Positions 1-5,226 of a stretch of 5,226 nt of DNA are shown piece after piece. Within the stretch, counting starts at the first letter, position 1; every line of letters starts with the position of its first letter. The notes below the pieces were generated by a model, which worked only from the letters and a program-made list of their open reading frames with translations, searched no databases and had not been told where the DNA came from. The DNA lies in assembly GCA_003486025.1 (NCBI GenBank), contig DNHA01000325.1, forward strand, positions 4,599-9,824, read 5' to 3'. Origin of the DNA: Micrococcaceae bacterium (GTDB lineage Bacteria; Actinomycetota; Actinomycetes; Actinomycetales; Micrococcaceae). The translations under genes were made by a program, and so were the position numbers.

Positions 1-31
1 CGGACCTACCTGCGCTGACATGGCGGACTAC

Positions 32-709
32 TTATGCGCGGACGGGGACAGCGTCCAGAAGTCCCGCTTCTAAGATGACCTGAACCGAACCCTCGTAATG
101 TTCACGGAGCAAGCTGGCGAGCTTTGAAGCATCATGGCTCAGCGCGGCTTCAAGCAGTTGCTCATGTTCACGCTCCACGTTGCGGGCGCTAGCCGCGTCA
201 GAAGTTGCCGCCCAGCGACGGTACAACAACGTTGAATTCGCTAAGTTAGCTGACAATGCCAGCATTGGTGCGCAATCACACGGGGAGAGCAGCGCCCGAT
301 GGAAGTCGCGGTGGGCCGAACCCCACTCGGGGTTTATCACTACGGGGGAATGGCTGAGATGCCTTGGGATTCGAGCTAGCTTGTGATGAGCCGCAATGAG
401 TCCTGATTCCCACCCAAGATCACCGCGAGCCACCGCTAATCTGGCGGCAAGTTCTTCCGTGACGCACCGTAACTCGGTGATATCCGCTAATTCCCGAAGA
501 TTCAGTTCAGGTACGAAAAACCCTCGATTGGGCTTGCTCGTAACCAAGCCTTCGCCCGCGAGCTTCGTCAGTGACTCGCGAATTACGGTGGTGCTCGTTT
601 CGAAGTGAACAGCAAGAGCCGAAGGCTGGAGCCGGTCGCCCGGGGACCACCGGCCTTCTAGGATGGCGTTGCGAATACCCGCTACGGAGTGCGTCGAGGC
701 CTTGGCCAT
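32..709 (-). CDS. GntR-family transcriptional regulator with FCD ligand-binding domain (225 aa)
   Basis: Probable pathway-specific DNA-binding regulator, acting in the cytoplasm as a dimer. Residues about 8-68 form a GntR winged helix-turn-helix: an ILEGRWSPGDRL start, the recognition-helix region TTVIRESLTKLAGEGLV, then the wing PNRGFFVP. Residues about 72-212 are an all-helical FCD domain. It has the typical ITELRCVTEELAARLAV helix and putative metal or carboxylate-binding residues: H133 (or D135), H137 in DFH, H182 in REHEQLLEA and H204 in REHYEG. The usual FCD pattern is D-x-x-F-H; here His occupies the Asp position. Length is normal for the family. The ATG lies two bases past the hydroxylase stop and has no clear Shine-Dalgarno of its own, which suggests translational coupling. 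As the last gene of the unit it probably autoregulates. FCD regulators of catabolic operons are usually repressors relieved by an organic acid; that, and the effector, are inference. Confidence 0.93.
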   Translation of the reverse strand: MAKASTHSVAGIRNAILEGRWSPGDRLQPSALAVHFETSTTVIRESLTKLAGEGLVTSKPNRGFFVPELNLRELADITELRCVTEELAARLAVARGDLGWESGLIAAHHKLARIPRHLSHSPVVINPEWGSAHRDFHRALLSPCDCAPMLALSANLANSTLLYRRWAATSDAASARNVEREHEQLLEAALSHDASKLASLLREHYEGSVQVILEAGLLDAVPVRA

Positions 710-711
710 GG

Positions 712-2331
712 CTAGTGCCGCAGGGCAGTATCGAAGTCTCCAAGGGCTGGAACCTTGGACAGCAAGGACTGCAGCAGTGCTTGGCGCTCGCGTGCTGGTG
801 CAATGCCTGCGACATAGAAGTCCGGGCGGATCAGCAGCACCGTTCCGGTAGCTGCGTCGAAGACTCGCGCGGTATCTAGCGCCGTTCGCGTGTTGCCGAG
901 CTGGTCGGTGAAGATCAGGCGGTGGCCCGCTGAGACTTCAATCAAGTTCCATCCAGCGCCTAGCAGCTCGTCTAATTTCGTGTTTTCGCCGTCCACGCAG
1001 ATATCTGGTTGTGGCAGGCTGCGCCCAACGAACTCGGCGGCCAAGTGCGGCACTCCAGGCAGGGCGGGGACTACGGTACCAGTGGTGTAATGGGGCTGTT
1101 TGAGGAAGCGCATCTGCGTGAGCCAGCGGTTCAATGCTGGAAGTGCACGGGTTCCGGTGACTACCGCATCGCGAATGCGGGTCACCACAGGATTCGTATT
1201 CATCACCACCCAACCGATGCGTTTGGACAGTTTAACCATGTCGGCCGCATGGGGTCGGCGTTCGGTGGCGTAATCGTCAATGATTGACTCGTTAGCTTCC
1301 CCCTTCACCACGGCGGCTACACGCCATGAGGCACCAACGGCGTCACGGATTCCCGCGTTCAAGCCCTGGCCAGCAAACGGTGGCATGAGATGTGCGGCGT
1401 CACCGGCAAGCAGCACGCGCCCACTGCGGTAGCGGTCGGCAATACGCTGATGGGCGGTGTAGACCGTGGCTCGCCTAACGGTGACTTTAGTGATGTCTTG
1501 GTAGGGGGTGACCAGTTCGGTGATCGATTCGGTGCTGATCATCGCTTCGCCATCTTCATGATCAAAGAGCATGAATTCGTAGCGGCGCCGACCATTGACT
1601 CCGGGCACGACTACCGCCGGTCGGGTTCCATTGCAATGGAAGGAGGCAAAAGGTTCGGGGTTTCCCGGAACATCGAGCAAGTCCACCACGATCCAGCGTT
1701 CTACCTGTGTGGATCCTTGCAAGCCGATGCCTAGTTCACGGCGAGCGAAGGAACGGCCCCCGTCACAGGCAATAACCCAGCTGGCGTTAAATTCCAGTTC
1801 GGTGACCGGTGAGTTCTCCGGCGGTGCGCTATGCGAACCAGAGTCTCCGGCTAAGGCACCGTTGTAGCCGAGGCTGCGCGCGCCGAGGCGGGTGGCAGCG
1901 ACGCGAACACCGTGTTCGTCTTGAGTAATCGAGGTGGCGGAGGTGTTGAAATGCAGGCTGATCTTCTCGCGCTGAGCTGCGGCCTCGTACAGCAGCCCTT
2001 CGAGGACCGGCTGGTCAAACTGCGATTTTCCGGGTTGGCCAAGGCGCGGGTTTCCGGGGCGGACGTCGGCAATGACCTTGCCGCCGAGGCCAAAGTAGCG
2101 CGCCCCGGTATCCATGAGCATTTCGGGAGCGAGCCGATCCATGATGCCTAGATGCTGCATCACGCGCAGGGTCTCGTCGGTGGCGCTGATGGCGCGCGGT
2201 TCGTCACCGCTGCCCGGGTTCGCCTCGATCAGGGCCACCGTCAAGCCGGCGTCCGCCAACAAGTTGGCGGTGGTTAGCCCGGTAGGACCTGCCCCAATAA
2301 TCAGTACATCGACTTCTGCACGTTCGGCCAC
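712..2331 (-). CDS. FAD-dependent aromatic hydroxylase, MhpA/PheA-like class A flavoprotein monooxygenase (539 aa)
   Basis: Predicted NAD(P)H- and FAD-dependent enzyme that ortho-hydroxylates a phenolic substrate, making the diol for ring cleavage. Visible motifs: the Rossmann dinucleotide fold IIGAGPTGL at residues 11-19, a conserved Arg region EPRAISATDETLRVMQ at 44-59, the DG motif CDGGRSFARRELG at 189-201, and the GD motif VLLAGDAAHLMPPFAGQGLN at 306-325, which contacts FAD ribityl/phosphate. The C-terminus (about 435-530, with LLIRPDFYVAG at 499-509) looks like the thioredoxin-like tail of the MhpA/phenol hydroxylase branch. Length matches that branch, about 540-590 aa. Residues about 150-178 form a Gly/Ser/Ala/Pro-rich stretch just before the strand leading to the DG motif and look like an extra loop. 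Start is GTG at 2331, chosen because AAGGAG sits six bases upstream and the FAD motif follows at once. Substrate is unknown; 3-hydroxyphenylpropionate hydroxylase is only the nearest named type. Confidence 0.93.
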   Translation of the reverse strand: MAERAEVDVLIIGAGPTGLTTANLLADAGLTVALIEANPGSGDEPRAISATDETLRVMQHLGIMDRLAPEMLMDTGARYFGLGGKVIADVRPGNPRLGQPGKSQFDQPVLEGLLYEAAAQREKISLHFNTSATSITQDEHGVRVAATRLGARSLGYNGALAGDSGSHSAPPENSPVTELEFNASWVIACDGGRSFARRELGIGLQGSTQVERWIVVDLLDVPGNPEPFASFHCNGTRPAVVVPGVNGRRRYEFMLFDHEDGEAMISTESITELVTPYQDITKVTVRRATVYTAHQRIADRYRSGRVLLAGDAAHLMPPFAGQGLNAGIRDAVGASWRVAAVVKGEANESIIDDYATERRPHAADMVKLSKRIGWVVMNTNPVVTRIRDAVVTGTRALPALNRWLTQMRFLKQPHYTTGTVVPALPGVPHLAAEFVGRSLPQPDICVDGENTKLDELLGAGWNLIEVSAGHRLIFTDQLGNTRTALDTARVFDAATGTVLLIRPDFYVAGIAPARERQALLQSLLSKVPALGDFDTALRH

Positions 2332-2337
2332 AGCCCG

Positions 2338-2343
2338 CTCCTT
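2338..2343 (-). promoter_or_regulatory. Ribosome binding site that fixes the GTG start of the flavoprotein hydroxylase
   Basis: On the minus strand AAGGAG lies six bases before GTG at 2331, a near-ideal Shine-Dalgarno. No ATG in this frame occurs before residue 58, beyond the FAD-binding motif, so GTG is the only plausible start. Confidence 0.75.
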
Positions 2344-2373
2344 ACTTTGCTTTGAATGGTACTGCGTGGATAT

Positions 2374-3222
2374 TTAGACTTCGTCCTTGACGGTATTACG
2401 CAGCACGCCCAACCCGGTGATCTCCACTTCAACCACATCGCCGTCGTTGAGCAGTCCACCTTCGCCCCAGAACAGGCCTACGCCGCCTGGCGTTCCGGTG
2501 ACAACCACGTCTCCGGGGTTCAGCTTGGTGAAGCCGGTGACATAGTTGATCAGCTGTGGGATGTTGAAGACGAGGTTGGAAACCGGAGCATTCTGGCGGA
2601 CCTCACCGTTCACGCGGGTTTCCAAGGTCAGCTTGTTTACGTCGCCAAGATCCTTGGCTGGGACCAGGTATGGGCCGAAACCGCCGGTGGCAGGGAAGTT
2701 CTTGCCGGGGATCCACTGGCTGGCAGCTTTCTGCCAGTCGCGGACCGAGAAGTCGTTGTAGCAGGCGTATCCGGCGATGTGGTCCCAGGAGTCTTCCTCG
2801 GAGACGCGCCATGCTTCCTTGCCAATGACTAAGGCCATCTCGCCTTCGTAATCAAACTTGGTGGTGGAAGCTGGCTTCACCGCAGGGGCCAGATGGCCCA
2901 TCTGAGTATCGGCGAAACGGGTGAAGACTGTTGGTGCGGTCTGTCCGGTCTTGCCGGACTCTTCCTGGTGCGCTAGGTAGTTCACGCCGATGCAGATGAT
3001 CTTGCCTGGATTGGTCAGTGATGGCAGGTGGGTGATCTCAGCTTCGTCGATAGTTGGCGCACCGGACAGATCCAGTTCGGTCCCGAAGGCGCCGTTTTCG
3101 ATTAGTTCGCGTACGTTGGCTGCGAGGTTTTTGCCGGTTGGGCCCAGGTCATACACGGTGCCGTCGATGGCTACGCCCCAGGTCTCGGTGCCGTTTGCTG
3201 CGAGGAAAGATACGTACTTCAT
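2374..3222 (-). CDS. Fumarylacetoacetate hydrolase (FAH) family protein (282 aa)
   Basis: Metal-dependent enzyme of the FAH superfamily, which hydrolyses, isomerises or decarboxylates 2-oxo acid (acylpyruvate-like) ring-cleavage products. The N-terminal small domain covers about residues 1-70. The catalytic fold follows, with IICIGVNYLAHQEESG (75-90; H85 and E88 as likely catalytic pair), FDYEGEMALVIGK (123-135; E126 and E128 as metal ligands), YNDFSVRDWQ (155-164; D157 as third ligand), K174 in PGKNF, and the signature VVTGTPGGVG (240-249). All residues expected of an active family member are present, and 282 aa is the usual size. ATG at 3222 has GAAAGG ten bases upstream. It lies 41 bases after the dioxygenase gene and 42 before the hydroxylase gene, so it probably processes the dioxygenase product. 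Codon use looks strongly biased toward C/G endings, consistent with good expression. Candidate roles are acylpyruvase, HpcE/HpaG-like isomerase/decarboxylase, or a C-C hydrolase; sequence alone does not decide. Confidence 0.94.
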   Translation of the reverse strand: MKYVSFLAANGTETWGVAIDGTVYDLGPTGKNLAANVRELIENGAFGTELDLSGAPTIDEAEITHLPSLTNPGKIICIGVNYLAHQEESGKTGQTAPTVFTRFADTQMGHLAPAVKPASTTKFDYEGEMALVIGKEAWRVSEEDSWDHIAGYACYNDFSVRDWQKAASQWIPGKNFPATGGFGPYLVPAKDLGDVNKLTLETRVNGEVRQNAPVSNLVFNIPQLINYVTGFTKLNPGDVVVTGTPGGVGLFWGEGGLLNDGDVVEVEITGLGVLRNTVKDEV

Positions 3223-3232
3223 GTGATTGCTG

Positions 3233-3243
3233 CCTTTCGAAAG
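3233..3243 (-). promoter_or_regulatory. Ribosome binding site of the FAH gene, inside a 10-bp palindrome
   Basis: On the minus strand GAAAGG (3238-3233) precedes the ATG at 3222 by ten bases, a somewhat long spacing. It overlaps the perfect palindrome CTTTCGAAAG at 3234-3243. The palindrome has no room for a loop, so it is more likely chance or a protein site than an RNA hairpin. Confidence 0.5.
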
Positions 3244-3263
3244 TTTTGTGAATTGCTCAGTTG

Positions 3264-4148
3264 CTAAATGAAAGTTTTAAGTTCGGTGACCGTGGGGATG
3301 CCGAAGGTCCGGAAATCATCGGTGCGCCGGTTGGACCACATATTCCACCAGTTTTCGTCCTCGCCCCAGATGATCGGGTCGCGTTCATCGTCATAGATCT
3401 GTTCAAGGTCGGTGTACAGCTCGACGACGGCACCTGAAGTTTCTACGTAGTACGCGGCGATGTTGTGTCCCGCGCCGTGGCGGACCGGACCCCAGATCAG
3501 TTCGCGTCCGGCGGCACCGAGACGGTCTCCGAGCTTGGCCAGGTCGCCGATCGACTGGACCTGCCAGGCGTGGTGGTGGAAGGTGCCTTGGCCCTTGATC
3601 AGCGCGATGCCGTGGTGGTCCGGGTTGCAGCGCATGAAGTAGGCGAAGTCGTCGCCGATGACGTCGGAGAGCCGGAAGTCGAAGATGCGACGTAAAAATT
3701 CCATCATGCCGCGCACATCGCGCGGGTGGAAGTTGATGTGGCCGTAGCGGTCCGGGCCAAAGGAGAGCAGGCCGCGGCCGCTGTGCTGCATGCCGGTGTA
3801 GATCTCAAAAACCCACCCTTCGGGGCCGATGAAGGAGAATCCATCCTGCACGCCGGCGGAGACCGGGGTCTCGGAGACGATCTTGAAGTTCTCAGTGGCA
3901 ACACGGCGGCGGATTTCGCGCAGTGCGTCGCCGTTCTGCGCGATCAAACCCAGCGAGTGAATGCCGTTGACCTCTGACTGCACATATGTCAGTTCGTGGT
4001 GCACCGAGTTTGCCGCCAGATAAACCTCATTGTCGGTGCGTTCGGTGACGCGTAAGCCCAAGAGCTCGGTGGCATCGAAGATTGAGCCTTCGATGTTGTT
4101 GGTTTGGATGGACACGTGGCCCATTTCCCTAATTAGTCCCCAAGCCAT
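3264..4148 (-). CDS. VOC-family extradiol (meta-cleavage) ring-cleavage dioxygenase, catechol 2,3-dioxygenase-like (294 aa)
   Basis: Predicted Fe(II)- or Mn(II)-dependent type I extradiol dioxygenase opening a catechol ring next to the diol with O2. It has two tandem vicinal-oxygen-chelate modules: residues about 8-120 (GHVSIQTNN to EIYTG) and about 134-250. The second, catalytic module has the metal triad: H137 in RYGHINFHPRD, H193 in the FHHHAWQVQSIGDL stretch (equivalent to the second His of HHVSF in XylE-type enzymes), and E243 in VVELYTD. The RHGAGHNIAAYYVE stretch (223-236) carries the conserved active-site His and Tyr of extradiol enzymes. Length fits the roughly 290-310 aa two-domain family. 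I chose ATG 4148 over an upstream TTG at 4187, because GAGAGG sits six bases before it and the domain begins directly after; the extra 13 residues from TTG have no ribosome site and would overlap the operator-like palindrome. First gene of the operon. Its diol substrate is unknown. Confidence 0.92.
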   Translation of the reverse strand: MAWGLIREMGHVSIQTNNIEGSIFDATELLGLRVTERTDNEVYLAANSVHHELTYVQSEVNGIHSLGLIAQNGDALREIRRRVATENFKIVSETPVSAGVQDGFSFIGPEGWVFEIYTGMQHSGRGLLSFGPDRYGHINFHPRDVRGMMEFLRRIFDFRLSDVIGDDFAYFMRCNPDHHGIALIKGQGTFHHHAWQVQSIGDLAKLGDRLGAAGRELIWGPVRHGAGHNIAAYYVETSGAVVELYTDLEQIYDDERDPIIWGEDENWWNMWSNRRTDDFRTFGIPTVTELKTFI

Positions 4149-4154
4149 GGTGGT

Positions 4155-4160
4155 CCTCTC
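4155..4160 (-). promoter_or_regulatory. Ribosome binding site that fixes the dioxygenase start
   Basis: On the minus strand GAGAGG followed by ACCACC leads into ATG at 4148. This supports the 294-residue product rather than the longer reading from TTG at 4187. Confidence 0.7.
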
Positions 4161-4186
4161 GGTTAGCACGAATGCAATCTGTCTCA

Positions 4187-4220
4187 ATAATTAGATTATC
4201 CGTGTTTAAGCAGATTATCC
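4187..4220 (-). promoter_or_regulatory. Operator-like element: 9-bp direct repeat plus palindrome upstream of the dioxygenase operon
   Basis: On the plus strand AGATTATCC occurs twice, at 4193-4201 and 4212-4220, with a 19-base period (about two helical turns). The first copy overlaps the palindrome ATAAT-TAG-ATTAT at 4187-4199. The block lies 39-72 bases before the dioxygenase ATG and overlaps or just follows the candidate promoter, where a repressor would block transcription. The GntR/FCD protein encoded at the end of the operon is the obvious candidate binder. That link is inference; the site does not obviously match the FadR-type TnGTnnnACnA consensus. Confidence 0.4.
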
Positions 4221-4243
4221 AGAGATGGTGGAAAGTTTCTTAA
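4214..4243 (-). promoter_or_regulatory. Candidate sigma-70-type promoter of the catabolic operon
   Basis: On the minus strand TTAAGA (4243-4238; four of six bases of TTGACA) is followed after 18 bases by GATAAT (4219-4214; five of six of TATAAT). Transcription would start near 4207, giving a leader of about 60 bases with the palindrome just inside it. A second GATAAT at 4200-4195 is an alternative -10, but has no good -35. Prediction by eye only. Confidence 0.35.
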
Positions 4244-4248
4244 ATGAG

Positions 4249-4286
4249 TTGCTGCCCGTCCCGATCAACTCCGGAACGGGCAGCAA
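4249..4286 (-). terminator. Strong GC-rich hairpin, probable terminator of the esterase transcript
   Basis: TTGCTGCCCGT (4249-4259) pairs perfectly with ACGGGCAGCAA (4276-4286), giving 11 bp. After one C/A mismatch, CCG (4261-4263) pairs with CGG (4272-4274) around an 8-base loop. No proper U-tract follows on either strand; the minus strand continues CTCATTTAAG. It would therefore be a U-poor terminator, of a kind seen in actinobacteria. It sits between the esterase and the operon promoter, as an insulating terminator should, although about 200 bases past the esterase stop. Confidence 0.5.
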
Positions 4287-4396
4287 AATCAGCGTGAAAG
4301 TACGCAAAGCCATGCTGCTGATTCACGGCCACTGCAGCCATCCAGGCTAGAACTTCCAGCTGCTGGCTTTGGCCAAGATATTTGATGAGGTCTTGG

Positions 4397-4475
4397 AATC
4401 GATGCGCCGCTGGAATGCGCGTAACTCACATCCCAGGTAAGCAACGTCTTTAGGCGTTACTGCGGCGCATCGATT
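4397..4475. repeat. 14-bp perfect inverted repeat with 51-base spacer, just after the esterase stop
   Basis: AATCGATGCGCCGC (4397-4410) is the exact reverse complement of GCGGCGCATCGATT (4462-4475). Within the spacer, GTAAC (4421-4425) pairs with GTTAC (4456-4460), so a branched stem is possible. The right arm ends seven bases from the esterase stop codon (4483-4485). It could be a transcript-end structure, an mRNA-stabilising fold, or a remnant of an excised element. No transposase or target duplication is visible. Confidence 0.6.
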
Positions 4476-4482
4476 GCGGACT

Positions 4483-5226
4483 TCACCGTATAGGCACCAA
4501 GCGCTTAGTGGCCAGACGGCGTTCGAGCCGATGATCTTGAACCCCGGAGCCGGTAATCTGGCGGGCTTCGCCGGTGCCAACGTGATGCGCCGGCAACGTG
4601 TTTCCTTGCGTGTCGGCAGGCATCCCGTCCTTCAAGAATGAACCAATTAGCGAGCTGAATTGTGTTGAGGCCACAGCATAGGTCTCGGGATCCAACTCGC
4701 GCAGCATCGGGGCATCTTCCCACTGCTGTGCATTGGCAAATACAAAGGGAAGCTCAAAGCAGTGCGCGGAGCGTGCCTTGGGCAACTCGGAAACAACTGA
4801 GAAACGAACCACGTAGCTCTGCTTGCCTGCTGCTGCCAGCGCATCGGCCAGTTCGGTCGCGTACAACTCGATCTGGTGCAGGGACATCGCGCGAATCATC
4901 CGGTCCTTCGAGGTCACCAGCGACTGATCCTCGGCGAAGACCTCCGCGACCATATCCGGATCGGCGAAATGCGCACCGATGAATCCCTGCACAGCGGGTT
5001 CCGGGAACGCGTGATCCGGCGCCTGGCCGATAAATGCGGTGGCTTCATCAGCGGTATGGCTCAACAGCACCTGATCTACGTGCAAACGCGAAGCTGCGGC
5101 TGCGACGTCGAACAGGTCGGCGGGAACCGCTTGATCTGCGCTCGGATAGAGTCCAAGCCCGCGCCCGGCCCAATGCTTGCCGATGGTGCTGGCAGTGGAC
5201 AGCAATTGAACTGTTGTGGCGGTTTG
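4483..5226 (-). CDS. Type-B carboxylesterase, C-terminal part (5' end outside the window; 247 residues visible)
   Basis: Alpha/beta-hydrolase of the carboxylesterase/para-nitrobenzyl esterase family, hydrolysing carboxylic esters (some members also carbamates). The frame is open through the window edge; the TTG at 5205 is internal, since seven more sense codons precede it, so this is a truncated view and not a short gene. Visible motifs: a VDQVLLSHTADEATAF segment matching the family's VPVLIGTTRDEG block, with catalytic acid Glu at about visible residue 61, and AHCFELPFVFAN with catalytic His at about 155. Their spacing of about 94 residues agrees with the family. The Ser nucleophile region (GxSxG) lies outside the window. 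The C-terminal tail is short and ends at TGA 4485-4483. The same direction as the catabolic operon suggests it may liberate a phenolic or acid substrate, but the intervening hairpin argues for separate transcription. Confidence 0.85.
   Translation of the reverse strand, partial: QTATTVQLLSTASTIGKHWAGRGLGLYPSADQAVPADLFDVAAAASRLHVDQVLLSHTADEATAFIGQAPDHAFPEPAVQGFIGAHFADPDMVAEVFAEDQSLVTSKDRMIRAMSLHQIELYATELADALAAAGKQSYVVRFSVVSELPKARSAHCFELPFVFANAQQWEDAPMLRELDPETYAVASTQFSSLIGSFLKDGMPADTQGNTLPAHHVGTGEARQITGSGVQDHRLERRLATKRLVPIR

Larger units (their letters stand above)
4149..4482 (-). other. Non-coding regulatory interval between esterase and dioxygenase genes
   Basis: A stretch of 334 bases with no convincing gene on either strand. 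From the esterase side it holds a 14-bp inverted repeat, about 110 bases with no feature I recognise (4287-4396), a strong hairpin, a candidate promoter and operator, and the dioxygenase leader. The stretch 4165-4250 is clearly more AT-rich than the flanking genes, as expected for a promoter. An open frame on the minus strand (4347-4580) overlaps the esterase end, but has no recognisable family or ribosome site and is probably not a gene. Confidence 0.7.

Noticed and set aside
1..31. Possible terminator or next gene after the regulator
   Set aside because: Only 31 bases are available and no hairpin or start region can be supported.
507..815. 102-codon minus-strand frame spanning the hydroxylase-regulator junction
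   Set aside because: Out of frame with both flanking genes, which are each intact and family-like; composition resembles a shifted reading of them.
1390..1734. 114-codon plus-strand open frame opposite the hydroxylase
   Set aside because: It mirrors the conserved GD-motif region of the flavoprotein on the other strand, which produces long chance frames in GC-rich coding DNA.
2356..2832. 158-codon plus-strand open frame opposite the FAH gene
   Set aside because: Antisense shadow of a well-supported FAH protein with intact catalytic motifs; no family match and no separate ribosome site seen.
4149..4187. Longer dioxygenase reading from TTG at 4187, adding 13 residues
   Set aside because: No Shine-Dalgarno before the TTG, the extra residues are not family-like, and a good GAGAGG site precedes ATG 4148.
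4347..4580. 77-codon open frame on the minus strand running from inside the esterase end into the intergenic interval
   Set aside because: It overlaps the esterase in another frame, has no ribosome site or recognisable family, and includes the inverted repeat. The esterase tail reads through sensibly in its own frame, so a frameshifted extension is not needed.
4483..5205. Esterase as a complete 240-residue gene starting at TTG 5205
   Set aside because: The frame stays open to the window edge, there is no ribosome site before the TTG, and the visible part matches only the C-terminal half of the family, lacking the Ser nucleophile.

Overview
The window suggests a moderately GC-rich Gram-positive actinobacterium. 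GC is high in third codon positions, ribosome binding sites are purine-rich, there is a GTG start, and the gene set is typical of soil Micrococcaceae or Rhodococcus-like degraders. The genus (for example Arthrobacter, Glutamicibacter or Paenarthrobacter) is inference only. Every gene I can support lies on the minus strand, so the biological order runs from high to low coordinates. There is no sign of a mobile element, CRISPR array, tRNA or rRNA.

Layout in the direction of transcription. (1) 5226-4483 is the C-terminal half of a type-B carboxylesterase, cut by the window edge. (2) 4482-4149 is a 334-base non-coding interval. It holds a 14-bp perfect inverted repeat just after the esterase stop, a strong GC-rich hairpin (4249-4286), a candidate promoter, and an operator-like element made of a 9-bp direct repeat and a short palindrome. 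(3) 4148-32 is a compact four-gene unit: a two-domain VOC ring-cleavage dioxygenase, a fumarylacetoacetate hydrolase (FAH)-family enzyme, an MhpA-type FAD-dependent aromatic hydroxylase, and a GntR/FCD regulator. The gaps are 41, 42 and 2 bases. (4) Bases 1-31 show nothing recognisable.

Together the genes read as an aromatic degradation operon. The flavoprotein would hydroxylate a phenolic substrate to a catechol-type diol. The VOC enzyme would open the ring beside the diol, and the FAH-family enzyme would hydrolyse, isomerise or decarboxylate the ring-cleavage product. The GntR/FCD protein is the likely pathway-specific regulator sensing a carboxylate intermediate. The esterase upstream could release the phenol or acid from an ester, but a probable terminator and a separate promoter lie between it and the operon. 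The substrate cannot be read from the sequence. The nearest known analogues by gene content are the mhp and ohp/hpp (hydroxyphenylpropionate) clusters, but no MhpC/BphD-type alpha/beta C-C hydrolase is seen here. I see no evidence of a wholly new system; the less ordinary points are the FAH-type enzyme in the hydrolase slot and the structured regulatory interval.
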